NCBI GenBank assembly: GCA_914767715.1
Contig: OU612070.1
Location: 13,223,501 to 13,287,500, forward strand
Direction: 5' to 3'
DNA: 64,000 nucleotides
Origin: Membranipora membranacea
Lineage: Eukaryota > Bryozoa > Gymnolaemata > Cheilostomatida > Membraniporidae
Position 1 is the first letter of the stretch. Every line of letters begins with the position of its first letter. Below the pieces are notes generated by a model. The model had not been told where the DNA came from and ran no database searches. It saw only the letters and a program-made list of their open reading frames with translations. The position numbers were made by a program, and so were the translations under genes. This document shows positions 9,964-24,300 of the stretch, one piece after another.

Positions 9964-12900
9964 ATGCTTTTTTTTCGGCCAGATCAAAAAATAGATTTGC
10001 TTCTAACTAACCTCATAAGGAGGAGCAACTACTGCTCATCTCGAATCTGCAGACCGTTTGGCTCTGCGGCTTTTCGTTCTCCGTCAGCGTCCGTTTTAAT
10101 TAGGGCCACATTTGCTATAAAAAACATGCCAAACGGCAGCATCGAAAAATTAAATCTCTGTTGGATTCTTATCAAACTCCGACCAGTTCAAGCTCTTATT
10201 GCCCTCATTCAACACGCCGAATATTGGAATCCTCGGATTAACAGGGGGGTCACAACGCTGACTTGAAAATCCAAAAATTATACCAAGGGAGGGTATCATG
10301 CTTTTTTTTCGGCCAGATCAAAATATAGATTTGCTTCTAACTAACCTCATAAGGAGGAGCAACTCCTGCTCATCCCGAATCTGCAGACCGTTTGGCTCTG
10401 CGGCTTTTCGTTCTCCGTCAGCGTCCGTTTTAATTAGGGCCACTTTTGCTATAAAAAAACATGCCAAACGGCAGCATCGAAAATTTAAATCTCTGTTGGA
10501 TTCTTATCAAACTCCGACCAGTTCAAGCTCTTATTGCCCTCATTCAACGCGCCGAATATTGGAATCCTCGGATTAACAGGGGGTTCACAACGCTGACTTG
10601 AAAATCCAAAAATTATACCAAGGGAGGGTATCATGTTTTTTTTTCGGCCAGATCAAAAAATAGATTTGCTTCTAACTAACCTCATAAGGAGGAGCAACTC
10701 CTGCTCATCCCGAATCTGCAGACCGTTTGGCTCTGCGGCTTTTCGTTCTCCGTCAGCGTCCGTTTTAATTAGGGCCACTTTTGCTATAAAAAAACATGCC
10801 AAACGGCAGCATCGAAAAATTAAATCTCTGTTGGATTCTTATCAAACTCCGACCAGTTCAAGCTCTTATTGCCCTCATTCAACACGCCGAATATTGGAAT
10901 CCTCGGATTAACAGGTGGGTCACAACGCTGACTTGAAAATCCAAAAATTATACCAAGGGAGGGTATCATGCTTTTTTTTCGGCCAGATCAAAAAATAGAT
11001 TTGCTTCTAACTAACCTCATAAGGAGGAGCAACTCCTGCTCATCTCGAATCTGCAGACCGTTTGGCTCTGCGGCTTTTCGTTCTCCGTCAGCGTCCGTTT
11101 TAATTAGGGCCACTTTTGCTATAAAAAAACATGCCAAACGGCAGCATCGAAAAATTAAATCTCTGTTGGATTCTTATCAAACTCCGACCAGTTCAAGCTC
11201 TTATTGCCCTCATTCAACACGCCGAATATTGGAATCCTCGGATTAACAGGGGGGTCACAACGCTGACTTGAAAATCCAAAAATTATACCAAGGGAGGGTA
11301 TCATGCTTTTTTTTCGGCCAGATCAAAAAATAGATTTGCTTCTAACTAACCTCATAAGGAGGAGCAACTACTGCTCATCTCGAATCTGCAGACCGTTTGG
11401 CTCCGCGGCTTTTCGTTCTCCGTCAGCGTCCGTTTTAATTAGGGCCACATTTGCTATAAAAAAACATGCCAAACGGCAGCATCGAAAAATTAAATCTCTG
11501 TTGGATTCTTATCAAACTCCGACCAGTTCAAGCTCTTATTGCCCTCATTCAACACGCCGAATATTGGAATCCTCGGATTAACAGGTGGGTCACAACGCTG
11601 ACTTGAAAATCCAAAAATTATACCAAGGGAGGGTATCATGCTTTTTTTTCGGCCAGATCAAAATATAGATTTGCTTCTAACTAACCTCATAAGGAGGAGC
11701 AACTCCTGCTCATCTCGAATCTGCAGACTGTTTGGCTCTGCGGCTTTTCGTTCTCCGTCAGCGTCCGTTTTAATTAGGGCCACTTTTGCTATAAAAAAAC
11801 ATGCCAAACGGCAGCATCGAAACATTAAATCTCTGTTGGATTCTTATCAAACTCCGACCAGTTCAAGCTCTTATTGCCCTCATTCAACACGCCGAATATT
11901 GGAATCCTCGGATTAACAGGGGGTTCACAACGCTGACTTGAAAATCCAAAAATCATACCAAGGGAGGGTATCATGTTTTTTTTTCGGCCAGATCAAAAAT
12001 TAGATTTGCTTCTAACTAACCTCATAAGGAGGAGCAACTCCTGCTCATCCCGAATCTGCAGACCGTTTGGCTCTGCGGCTTTTCGTTCTCCGTCAGCGTC
12101 CGTTTTAATTAGGGCCACTTTTGCTATAAAAAAACATGCCAAACGGCAGCATCGAAAAATTAAATCTCTGTTGGATTCTTATCAAACTCCGACCAGTTCA
12201 AGCTCTTATTGCCCTCATTCAACACGCAGAATATTGGAATCCTCGGATTAACAGGGGGTTCACAACGCTGACTTGAAAATCCAAAAATTATACCAAGGGA
12301 GGGTATCATGCTTTTTTTTCGGCCAGATCAAAAAATAGATTTGCTTCTAACTAACCTCATAAGGAGGAGCAACTCCTGCTCATCTCGAATCTGCAGACCG
12401 TTTGGCTCTGCGGCTTTTCGTTCTCCGTCAGCGTCCGTTTTAATTAGGGCCACTTTTGCTATAAAAAAACATGCCAAACGGCAGCATCGAAAAATTAAAT
12501 CTCTGTTGGATTCTTATCAAACTCCGACCAGTTCAAGCTCTTATTGCCCTCATTCAACACGCCGAATATTGGAATCCTCGGATTAACAGGGGGGTCACAA
12601 CGCTGACTTGAAAATCCAAAAATTATACCAAGGGAGGGTATCATGCTTTTTTTTCGGCCAGATCAAAAAATAGATTTGCTTCTAACTAACCTCATAAGGA
12701 GGAGCAACTCCTGCTCATCCCGAATCTGCAGACCGTTTGGCTCTGCGGCTTTTCGTTCTCCGTCAGCGTCCGTTTTAATTAGGGCCACTTTTGCTATAAA
12801 AAAACATGCCAAACGGCAGCATCGAAAAATTAAATCTCTGTTGGATTCTTATCAAACTCCGACCAGTTCAAGCTCTTATTGCCCTCATTCAACACGCCGA

Positions 12901-13313
12901 ATATTGGAATCCTCGGATTAACAGGGGGGTCACAACGCTGACTTGAAAATCCAAAAATTATACCAAGGGAGGGTATCATGCTTTTTTTTCGGCCAGATCA
13001 AAATATAGATTTGCTTCTAACTAACCTCATAAGGAGGAGCAACTCCTGCTCATCCCGAATCTGCAGACCGTTTGGCTCTGCGGCTTTTCGTTCTCCGTCA
13101 GCGTCCGTTTTAATTAGGGCCACTTTTGCTATAAAAAAAACATGCCAAACGGCAGCATCGAAAAATTAAATCTCTGTTGGATTCTTATCAAACTCCGACC
13201 AGTTCAAGCTCTTATTGCCCTTATTCAACACGCCGAATATTGGAATCCTCGGATTAACAGGGGGGTCACAACGCTGACTTGAAAATCCAAAAATTATACC
13301 AAGGGAGGGTATC
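9964..13313 (+). repeat. Four-monomer higher-order repeat, 2.5 cycles
   Basis: Period 1,339-1,340 bp. Marks recur in register: CAACTACTG and CACATTTGC at 9964 and 11303; CAAAATATAG at 10298, 11638 and 12978; ATGTTT start at 10633 and 11973. GGGGGTTCAC ends the 10298, 11638 and 11973 units. Cycles differ by several private changes. The 12643 unit occupies the third-cycle position of 9964 but lacks its marks, which suggests later replacement by a consensus-type copy. Confidence 0.8.
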
Positions 13314-14654
13314 ATGCTTTTTTTTCGGCCAGATCAAAAAATAGATTTGCTTCTAACTAACCTCATAAGGAGGAGCAACTCCTGCTCATCCCGAATCTGC
13401 AGACCGTTTGGCTCTGCGGCTTTTCGTTCTCAGTCAGCGTCCGTTTTAATTAGGGCCACTTTTGCTTTAAAAAAACATGCCAAACGGCAGCATCGAAAAA
13501 TTAAATCTCTGTTGGATTCTGATCAAACTCCGACCAGTTCAAGCTCTTATTGCCCTCATTCAACACGCCGAATATTGGAATCCTCGGATTAACAGGGGGG
13601 TCACAACGCTGACTTGAAAATCCAAAAATTATACCAATGGAGGGTATCATGCTTTTTTTTCGGCCAGATCAAACAATAGATTTGCTTCTAACTAACCTCA
13701 TAAGGAGGAGCAACTCCTGCTCATCTCGAATCTGCAGACCGTTTGGCTCTGCGGCTTTTCGTTCTCCGTCAGCGACCGTTTTAATTAGGGCCACTTTTGC
13801 TATAAAAAAACATGCCAAACGGCAGCATCGAAAAATTAAATCTCTGTTGGATTCTTATCAAACTCCGACCAGTTCAAGCTCTTATTGCCCTCATTCAACA
13901 CGCCGAATATTGGAATCCTCGGATTAACAGGGGGGTCACAACGCTGACTTGAAAATCCAAACATTATACCAAGGGAGGGTATCATGTTTTTTTTTCGGCC
14001 AGATCAAAAAATAGATTTGCTTCTAACTAACCTCATAAGGAGGAGCAACTCCTGCTCATCTCGAATCTGCAGACCGTTTGGCTCTGCGGCTTTTCGTTCT
14101 CCGTCAGCGTCCGTTTTAATTAGGGCCACTTTTGCTATAAAAAAAACATGCCAAACGGCAGCATCGAAAAATTAAATCTCTGTTGGATTCTTATCAAACT
14201 CCGACCAGTTCAAGCTCTTATTGCCCTCATTCAACACGCCGAATATTGGAATCCTCGGATTAACAGGGGGGTCACAACGCTGATTTCAAAATCCAAAAAT
14301 TATACCAAGGGAGGGTATCATGCTTTTTTTTTCGGCCAGATCAAAAAATAGATTTGCTTCTAACTAACCTCATAAGGAGGAGCAACTCCTGCTCATCCCG
14401 AATCTGCAGACCGTTTGGCTCTGCGGCATTTCGTTCTCCGTCAGCGTCCGTTTTAATTAGGGCCACTTTTGCTATAAAAAAACATGCCGAACGGCAGCAT
14501 CGAAAAATTAAATCTCTGTTGGATTCTTATCAAACTCCGACCAGTTCAAGCTCTTATTGCCCTCATTCAACACGCCGAATATTGGAATCCTCGGATTAAC
14601 AGGGGGGTCACAACGCTGACTTGAAAATCCAAAAATTATACCAGGGAGGGTATC
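13314..14654 (+). repeat. Four-monomer duplication, copy 1 (1,341 bp)
   Basis: Four units in order: CAGTCAGCG/TCTGATC type; CAAACAATAG/GCGACCG type; ATGTTT type ending in GCTGATTTCAAAATCC; and a consensus-like unit with GCCGAACGG. All four kinds recur in the same order from 14655. This copy has an extra A at 13984, an extra T at 14320 and a lost A near 14643. Confidence 0.85.
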
Positions 14655-15994
14655 ATGCTTTATTTTCGGCCAGATCGAAAAATAGATTTGCTTCTAACTA
14701 ACATCATAAGGAGGAGCAACTCCTGCTCATCCCGAATCTGCAGACCGTTTGGCTCTGCGGCTTTTCGTTCTCAGTCAGCGTCCGTTTTAATTAGGGCCAC
14801 TTTTGCTTTAAAAAAACATGCCAAACGGCAGCATCGAAAAATTAAATCTCTGTTGGATTCTGATCAAACTCCGACCAGTTCAAGCTCTTTTTGCCCTCAT
14901 TCAACACGCCGAATATTGGAATCCTCGGATTAACAGGGGGGTCACAACGCTGACTTGAAAATCCAAAAATTATACCAATGGAGGGTATCATGCTTTTTTT
15001 TCGGCCAGATCAAACAATAGATTTGCTTCTAACTAACCTCATAAGGAGGAGCAACTCCTGCTCATCTCGAATCTGCAGACCGTTTGGCTCTGCGGCTTTT
15101 CGTTCTCCGTCAGCGACCGTTTTAATTAGGGCCACTTTTGCTATAAAAAAACATGCCAAACGGCAGCATCGAAAAATTAAATCTCTGTTGGATTCTTATC
15201 AAACTCCGACCAGTTCAAGCTCTTATTTCCCTCATTCAACACGCCGAATATTGGAATCCTCGGATTAACAGGGGGGTCACAACGCTGACTTGAAAATCCA
15301 AACATTATACCAAGGGAGGGTATCATGTTTTTTTTTCGGCCAGATCAAAAAATAGATTTGCTTCTAACTAACCTCATAAGGAGGAGCAACTCCTGCTCAT
15401 CTCGAATCTGCAGACCGTTTGGCTCTGCGGCTTTTCGTTCTCCGTCAGCGTCCGTTTTAATTAGGGTCACTTTTGCTATAAAAAAACATGCCAAACGGCA
15501 GCATCGAAAAATTAAATCTCTGTTGGATTCTTATCAAACTCCGACCAGTTCAAGCTCTTATTGCCCTCATTCAACACGCCGAATATTGGAATCCTCGGAT
15601 TAACAGGGGGGTCACAACGCTGATTTCAAAATCCAAAAATTATACCAAGGGAGGGTATCATGCTTTTTTTTCGGCCAGATCAAAAAATAGATTTGCTTCT
15701 AACTAACCTCATAAGGAGGAGCAACTCCTGCTCATCCCGAATCTGCAGACCGTTTGGCTCTGCGGCTTTTCGTTCTCCGTCAGCGTCCGTTTTAATTAGG
15801 GCCACTTTTGCTATAAAAAAACATGCCGAACGGCAGCATCGAAAAATTAAATCTCTGTTGGATTCTTATCAAACTCCGACCAGTTCAAGCTCTTATTGCC
15901 CTCATTCAACACGCCGAATATTGGAATCCTCGGATTAACAGGGGGGTCACAACGCTGACTTGAAAATCCAAAAATTATACCAAGGGAGGGAATC
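14655..15994 (+). repeat. Four-monomer duplication, copy 2
   Basis: Counterpart of 13314-14654 with the same ordered marks, including the unusual GCTGATTTC junction and GCCGAACGG. Private changes include TTTATTTT at its start and CTCTTTTTGCC. Confidence 0.85.
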
Positions 15995-16998
15995 ATGCTT
16001 TTTTTTCGGCCAGAACAAAAAATAGATTTGCTTCTAACTAACCTCATAAGGAGGAGCAACTCCTGCTCATCTCGAATCTGCAGACCGTTTGGCTCTGCGG
16101 ATTTCGTTCTCCGTCAGCGTCCGTTTTAATTAGGGCCACTTTTGCTATAAAAAAACATGCCAAACGGCAGCATCGAAATATTAAATCTCTGTTGGATTCT
16201 TATCAAACTCCGACCAGTTCAAGCTCTTATTGCCCTCATTCAACACGCCGAATATTGGAATCCTCGGATTAACAGGGGGGTCACAACGCTGACTTGAAAA
16301 TCCAAAAATTATACCAAGGGAGGGTATCATGCTTTTTTTTCGGCCAGATCAAAAAATAGATTTGCTTCTAACTAACCTCATGAGGAGGAGCAACTCCTGC
16401 TCATTCCGAATCTGCAGACCGTTTGGCTCTGCGGCTTTTCGTTCTCCGTCAGCGTCCGTTTTAATTAGGGCACATTTTGCTATAAAAAAACATGCCAAAC
16501 GGCAGCATCGAAAAATTAAATCTCTGTTGGATTCTTATCAAGCTCCGACCAGTTCAAGCTCTTATTGCCCTCATTCAACACGCCGAATATTGGAATCCTC
16601 GGATTAACAGGGGGGTCACAACGCTGACTTGAAAATCCAAAAATTATACCAAGGGAGGGTATCATGCTTTTTTTTCGGCCAGATCAAAAAATAGATTTGC
16701 TTCTAACTAACCTCATAAGGAGGAGCAACTCCTGCTCATCCCGAATCTGCAGACCGTTTGGCTCTGCGGCTTTTCGTTCTCCGTCAGCGTCCGTTTTAAT
16801 TAGGGCCACTTTTGCTATAAAAAAACATGCCAAACGGCAGCATCGAAAAATTAAATCTCTGTTGGATTCTCATCAAACTCCGACCAGTTCAAGCTCTTAT
16901 TGCCCTCATTCAACATGCCGAATATTGGAATCCTCGGATTAACAGGGGGGTCACAACGCTGACTTGAAAATCCAAAAATTATACCAAGGGAGGGTATC
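15995..16998 (+). repeat. Three diverged monomers between higher-order blocks
   Basis: The 15995 unit has GGGAATCATG, CAGAACAAA and a one-base deletion at GCGGATTTCG. The 16329 unit has CATGAGG, CATTCCG and GGGCACATT. The 16664 unit has TCTCATC and AACATGCC. None belongs clearly to the duplicated blocks on either side. Confidence 0.75.
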
Positions 16999-19900
16999 AT
17001 TCTTTTTTTTCGGCCAGATCGAAAAATAGATTTGCTTCTAACTAACCTCATAAGGAGGAGCAACTCCTGCTCATCACGAATCTGCAGACCGTTTGGCTCT
17101 GCGGCTTTTCGTTCTCCGTCTGCGTCCGTTTTAATTAGGGCCACTTTTGCTATAAAAAAACATGCCAAACGGCAGCATCGAAAAATTAAATCTCTGTTGG
17201 ATTCTTATCAAACTCCGACCAGTTCAAGCTCTTATTGCCCTCATTCAACACGCCGAATATTGGAATCCTCGGATTAACAGGGGGGTCACAACGCTGACTT
17301 GAAAATCCAAAAATTATACCAAAGGAGGGTATCATGCTTTTTTTTCGGCCAGATCAAAAAAATAGATTTGCTTCTAACTAACCTCATAAGGAGGAGCAAC
17401 TCCTGCTCATCCCGAATCTGCAGACCGTTTGGCTCTGCGGCTTTTCGTTCTCCGTCAGCGTCCGTTTTAATTAGGGCCACTTTTGCTATAAAAAAACATG
17501 CCAAACGGCAGCATCGAAAAATTAAATCTCTGTTGGATTCTTATCAAACTCCGACCAGTTCAAGCTCTTATTGCCCTCATTCAACACGCCGAATATTGGA
17601 ATCCTCGGATTAACAGGGGGGTCACAACGCTGACTTGAAAATCCAAAAATTATACCAAGGGAGGGTATCATGCTTTTTTTTGGCCAGATCAAAAAATAGA
17701 TTTGCTTCTAACTAACCTCATAAGGAGGAGCAACTCCTGCTCATCTCGAATCTGCAGACCGTTTGGCTCTGCGGCTTTTCGTTCTCCGTCAGCGTCCGTT
17801 TTAATTAGGGCCACTTTTGCTATAAAAAAACATGCCAAACGGCAGCATCGAAAAATTAAATCTCTGTTGGATTCTTATCAAACTCCGACCAGTTCAAGCT
17901 CTTATTGCCCTCATTCAACACGCCGAATATTGGAATCCTCGGATTAACAGGGGGGTCACAACGCTGACTTGAAAATCCAAAAATTATACCAAGGGAGGGT
18001 ATCATACTTTTTTTTCGGCCAGATCAAAAAATAGATTTGCTTCTAACTAACCTCATAAGGAGGAGCAACTCCTTCTCATCCCGAATCTGCAGACCGTTTG
18101 GCTCTGCGGCTTTTTGTTCTCCGTCAGCGTCCGTTTTAATTAGGGCCGCTTTTGCTACAAAAAAACATGCCAAACGGCAGCATCAAAAAATTAAATCTCT
18201 GTTGGATTCTTATCAAACTCCGACCAGTTCAAGCTCTTATTGCCCTCATTCAACACGCCGAATATTGGAATCCTCGGATTAACAGGGGGGTCACAACGCT
18301 GACTTGAAAATCCAAAAATTATACCAAGGGAGGGTATCATGCTTTTTTTTCGGCCAGATCAAAAAATAGATTTGCTTCTAACTAACCTCATAAGGAGGAG
18401 CAACTCCTGCTCATCTCTAATCTGCAGACCGTTTGGCTCTGCGGCTTTTCGTTCTCCGTCAGCGTCCGTTTTAATTAGGGCCACTTTTGCTATAAAAAAA
18501 CATGCCAAACGGCAGCATCGAAAAATTTAAATCTCTGTTGGATTCTTATCAAACTCCGACCAGTTCAAGCTCTTATTGCCCTCATTAAACACGCCGAATA
18601 TTGGAATCCTCGGATTAACAGGGGGGTCACAACGCTGACTTGAAAATCCAAAAATTATACCAAGGGAGGGTATCATGCTTTTTTTTCGGCCAGATCAAAA
18701 AATAGATTTGCTTCTAACTAACCTCATAAGGAGGAGCAACTCCTGCTCATCTCGAATCTGCAGACCGTTTGGCTCTGCGGCTTTTCGTTCTCCGTCAGCG
18801 TCCGTTTCAATTAGGGCCACTTTTGCTATAAAAAAACATGCCAAACGGCAGCATCGAAAAATTAAATCTCTGTTGGATTCTTATCAAACTCCGACCAGTT
18901 CAAGCTCTTATTGCCCTCATTCAACACGCCGAATATTGGAATCCTCGGATTAACAGGGGGGTCACAACGCTGACTTGAAAATCCAAAAATTATACCAAGG
19001 GAGGGTATCATGCTTTTTTTTCGGCCTGATCAAAAAATAGATTTGCTTCTAACTAACCTCATAAGGAGGAGCAACTCCTGCTCATCCCGAATCTGCAGAC
19101 CGTTTGGCTCTGCAGCTTTTCGTTCTCCGTCAGCGTCCGTTTTAATTAGGGCCACTTTTGTTATAAAAAAACATGCCAAACGGCAGCATCGAAAAATTAA
19201 ATCTCTGTTGGATTCTTATCAAACTCCGACCAGTTCAAGCTCTTATTGCCCTCATTCAACACGCCGAATATTGGAATCCTCGGATTAACAGGGGGGTCAC
19301 AACGCTGACTTGAAAATCCAAAAATTATACCAAGGGAGGGTATCATGCTTTTTTTTCGGCCAGATCAAAAAATAGATTTGCTTCTAACTAACCTCATAAG
19401 GAGGAGCAACTCCTGCTCATCCCGAATCTGCGGACCGTTTGGCTCTGCGGCTTTTCGTTCTCCGTCAGCGTCCGTTTTAATTAGGGCCACTTTTGCTATA
19501 AAAAAACATGCCAAACGGCAGCATCGAAAAATTAAATCTCTGTTGGATTCTTATCAAACTCCGACCAGTTCAAGCTCTTATTGCCCTCATTCAACACGCC
19601 GAATATTGGAATCCTCGGATTAACAGGGGGGTCACAACGCTGACTTGAAAATCCAAAAATTATACCAAGGGAGGGTATCATGCTTTTTTTTCGGCCAGAT
19701 CAAAAAATAGATTTGCTTCTAACTAACCTCATAAGGAGGAGCAACTCTTGCTCATCCCGAATCTGCAGACCGTTTGGCTCTGCGGCTTTTCGTTCTCCGT
19801 CAGCGTCCGTTTTAATTAGGGCCACTTTTGCTATAAAAAAACATGCCAAATGGCAGCATCGATAAATTAAATCTCTGTTGGATTCTTATCAAACTCCGAC

Positions 19901-21354
19901 CAGTTCAAGCTCTTATTGCCCTCATTCAACACGCCGAATATTGGAATCCTCGGATTAACAGGGGGGTCACAACGCTGACTTGAAAATCCAAAAATTATAC
20001 CAAGGGAGGGTATCATGCTTTTTTTTCGGCCAGATCAAAAAATAGATTTGCTTCTAACTAACCTCATAAGGAGGAGCAACTCCTGCTCATCCCGAATCTG
20101 CAGACCGTTTGGCTCTGCGGCTTTTCGTTATCCGTCAGCGTCCGTTTTAATTAGGGCCACTTTTGCTATAAAAAAACATGCCAAACGGCAGCATCGAAAA
20201 ATTAAATCTCTGTTGGATTCTTATCAAACTCCGACCAGTTCAAGCTCTTATTGCCCTCATTCAACACGCCGAATATTGGAATCCTCGGATTAACAGGGGG
20301 GTCACAACGCTGACTTGAAAATCCAAAAATTATACCAAGGGAGGGTATCATGCTTTTTTTTCGGCCAGATCAACAAATAGATTTGCTTCTAACTAACCTC
20401 ATAAGGAGGAGCAACTCCTGCTCATCCCGAATCTGCAGACCGTTTGGCTCTGCGGCTTTTCGTTCTCCGTCAGCGTCCGTTTTAATTAGGGCCACTTTTG
20501 CTATAAAAAAACATGCCAAACGGCAGCATCGAAAAATTAAATCTCTGTTGGATTCTTATCAAACTCCGACCAGTTCAAGCTCTTATTGCCCTCATTCAAC
20601 ACGCCGAATATTGGAATCCTCGGATTAACAGGGGGGTCACAACGCTGACTTGAAAATCCAAAAATTATACCAAGGGAGGATGTCATGCTTTTTTTTCGGC
20701 CAGATCAAAAAATAGATTTGCTTCTAACTAACCTCATAAGGAGGAGCAACTCCTGCTCATCCCGAATCTGCACACCGTTTGGCTCTGCGGGTTTTCGTTC
20801 TCCGTCAGCGTCCGTTTTAATTAGGGCCACTTTTGCTATAAAAAAACATGCCAAACGGCAGCATCGAAAAATTAAATCTCTGTTGGATTCTTATCAAACT
20901 CCGACCAGTTCAAGCTCTAATTGCCCTCATTCAACACGCCGAATATTGGAATCCTCGGATTAACAGGGGGGTCACAACGCTGACTTGAAAATCCAAAAAT
21001 TATACCAAGGGAGGGTATCATGCTTTTTTTTCGGCCAGATCGAAAAATAGATTTGCTTCTACCTAACCTCATAAGGAGGAGCAACTCCTGCTCATCTCGA
21101 ATCTGCAGACCGTTTGGCTCTGCAGCTTTTCGTTCTCCGTCAGCGTCCGTTTTAATTAGGGCCACTTTTGCTATAAAAAAACATGCCAAACGGCAGCATC
21201 GAAAAAATAAATCTCTGTTGGATTCTTATCAAACTCCGACCAGTTCAAGCTCTTATTGCCCTCATTCAACACGCCGAATATTGGAATCCTCGGATTAACA
21301 GGGGGGTCACAACGCTGACTTGAAAATCCAAAAATTATACCAAGGGAGGGTATC
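16999..21354 (+). repeat. 13-monomer duplication, copy 1 (4,356 bp)
   Basis: Twelve successive units match those from 21355 at offset 4,356 (13 x 335 + 1), later 4,355. Shared marks, in order, include TCATCACG with GTCTGCGTC, an A-tract insertion, a lost C at TTTTTGGCC, an ATA start with TTTTTGTTC, TCTCTAATC with ATTTAAATC, TTTCAATTAGG, GCAGCTTTT, CTGCGGACC, CAACTCTTGC with CGATAAATT, TTATCCGTC, CAACAAATAG and GGATGTC with GCGGGTTTTC. The last unit (21020) has no partner in copy 2. The left breakpoint lies inside the first unit, between its GATCGAAA and TCATCACG. Confidence 0.9.
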
Positions 21355-24300
21355 ATGCTTTTTTTTCGGCCAGATCAAAAAATAGATTTGCTTCTAACTA
21401 ACCTCATAAGGAGGAGCAACTCCTGCTCATCACGAATCTGCAGACCGTTTGGCTCTGCGGCTTTTCGTTCTCCGTCTGCGTCCGTTTTAATTAGGGCCAC
21501 TTTTGCTATAAAAAAACATGCCAAACGGCAGCATCGAAAAATTAAATCTCTGTTGGATTCTTATCAAACTCCGACCAGTTCAAGCTCTTATTGCCCTCAT
21601 TCAACACGCCGAATATTGGAATCCTCGGATTAACAGGGGGGTCACAACGCTGACTTGAAAATCCAAAAATTATACCAAGGGAGGGTATCATGCTTTTTTT
21701 TCGGCCAGATCAAAAAAATAGATTTGCTTCTAACTAACCTCATAAGGAGGAGCAACTCCTGCTCATCCCGAATCTGCAGACCGTTTGGCTCTGCGGCTTT
21801 TCGTTCTCCGTCAGCGTCCGTTTTAATTAGGGCCACTTTTGCTATAAAAAAACATGCCAAACGGCAGCATCGAAAAATTAAATCTCTGTTGGATTCTTAT
21901 CAAACTCCGACCAGTTCAAGCTCTTATTGCCCTCATTCAACACGCCGAATATTGGAATCCTCGGATTAACAGGGGGGTCACAACGCTGACTTGAAAATCC
22001 AAAAATTATACCAAGGGAGGGTATCATGCTTTTTTTTGGCCAGATCAAAAAATAGATTTGCTTCTAACTAACCTCATAAGGAGGAGCAACTCCTGCTCAT
22101 CTCGAATCTGCAGACCGTTTGGCTCTGCGGCTTTTCGTTCTCCGTCAGCGTCCGTTTTAATTAGGGCCACTTTTGCTATAAAAAAACATGCCAAACGGCA
22201 GCATCGAAAAATTAAATCTCTGTTGGATTCTTATCAAACTCCGACCAGTTCAAGCTCTTATTGCCCTCATTCAACACGCCGAATATTGGAATCCTCGGAT
22301 TAACAGGGGGGTCACAACGCTGACTTGAAAATCCAAAAATTATACCAAGGGAGGGTATCATACTTTTTTTTCGGCCAGATCAAAAAATAGATTTGCTTCT
22401 AACTAACCTCATAAGGAGGAGCAACTCCTTCTCATCCCGAATCTGCAGACCGTTTGGCTCTGCGGCTTTTTGTTCTCCGTCAGCGTCCGTTTTAATTAGG
22501 GCCGCTTTTGCTACAAAAGAACATGCCAAACGGCAGCATCAAAAAATTAAATCTCTGTTGGATTCTTATCAAACTCCGACCAGTTCAAGCTCTTATTGCC
22601 CTCATTCAACACGCCGAATATTGGAATCCTCGGATTAACAGGGGGGTCACAACGCTGACTTGAAAATCCAAAAATTATACCAAGGGAGGGTATCATGCTT
22701 TTTTTTCGGCCAGATCAAAAAATAGATTTGCTTCTAACTAACCTCATAAGGAGGAGCAACTCCTGCTCATCTCTAATCTGCAGACCGTTTGGCTCTGCGG
22801 CTTTTCGTTCTCCGTCAGCGTCCGTTTTAATTAGGGCCACTTTTGCTATAAAAAAACATGCCAAACGGCAGCATCGAAAAATTTAAATCTCTGTTGGATT
22901 CTTATCAAACTCCGACCAGTTCAAGCTCTTATTGCCCTCATTAAACACGCCGAATATTGGAATCCTCGGATTAACAGGGGGGTCACAACGCTGACTTGAA
23001 AATCCAAAAATTATACCAAGGGAGGGTATCATGCTTTTTTTTCGGCCAGATCAAAAAATAGATTTGCTTCTAACTAACCTCATAAGGAGGAGCAACTCCT
23101 GCTCATCTCGAATCTGCAGACCGTTTGGCTCTGCGGCTTTTCGTTCTCCGTCAGCGTCCGTTTCAATTAGGGCCACTTTTGCTATAAAAAAACATGCCAA
23201 ACGGCAGCATCGAAAAATTAAATCTCTGTTGGAGTCTTATCAAACTCCGACCAGTTCAAGCTCTTATTGCCCTCATTCAACACGCCGAATATTGGAATCC
23301 TCGGATTAACAGGGGGGTCACAACGCTGACTTGAAAATCCAAAAATTATACCAAGGGAGGGTATCACGCTTTTTTTTCGGCCAGATCAAAAATAGATTTG
23401 CTTCTAACTAACCTCATAAGGAGGAGCAACTCCTGCTCATCCCGAATCTGCAGACCGTTTGGCTCTGCAGCTTTTCGTTCTCCGTCAGCGTCCGTTTTAA
23501 TTAGGGCCACTTTTGTTATAAAAAAACATGCCAAACGGCAGCATCGAAAAATTAAATCTCTGTTGGATTCTTATCAAACTCCGACCAGTTCAAGCTCTTA
23601 TTGCCCTCATTCAACACGCCGAATATTGGAATCCTCGGATTAACAGGGGGGTCACAACGCTGACTTGAAAATCCAAAAATTATACCAAGGGAGGGTATCA
23701 TGCTTTTTTTTCGGCCAGATCAAAAAATAGATTTGCTTCTAACTAACCTCATAAGGAGGAGCAACTCCTGCTCATCCCGAATCTGCGGACCGTTTGGCTC
23801 TGCGGCTTTTCGTTCTCCGTCAGCGTCCGTTTTAATTAGGGCCACTTTTGCTATAAAAAAACATGCCAAACGGCAGCATCGAAAAATTAAATCTCTGTTG
23901 GATTCTTATCAAACTCCGACCAGTTCAAGCTCTTATCGCCCTCATTCAACACGCCGAATATTGGAATCCTCGGATTAACAGGGGGGTCACAACGCTGACT
24001 TGAAAATCCAAAAATTATACCAAGGGAGGGTATCATGCTTTTTTTTCGGCCAGATCAAAAAATAGATTTGCTTCTAACTAACCTCATAAGGAGGAGCAAC
24101 TCTTGCTCATCCCGAATCTGCAGACCGTTTGGCTCTGCGGCTTTTCGTTCTCCGTCAGCGTCCGTTTTAATTAGGGCCACTTTTGCTATAAAAAAACATG
24201 CCAAACGGCAGCATCGATAAATTAAATCTCTGTTGGATTCTTATCAAACTCCGACCAGTTCAAGCTCTTATTGCCCTCATTCAACACGCCGAATATTGGA

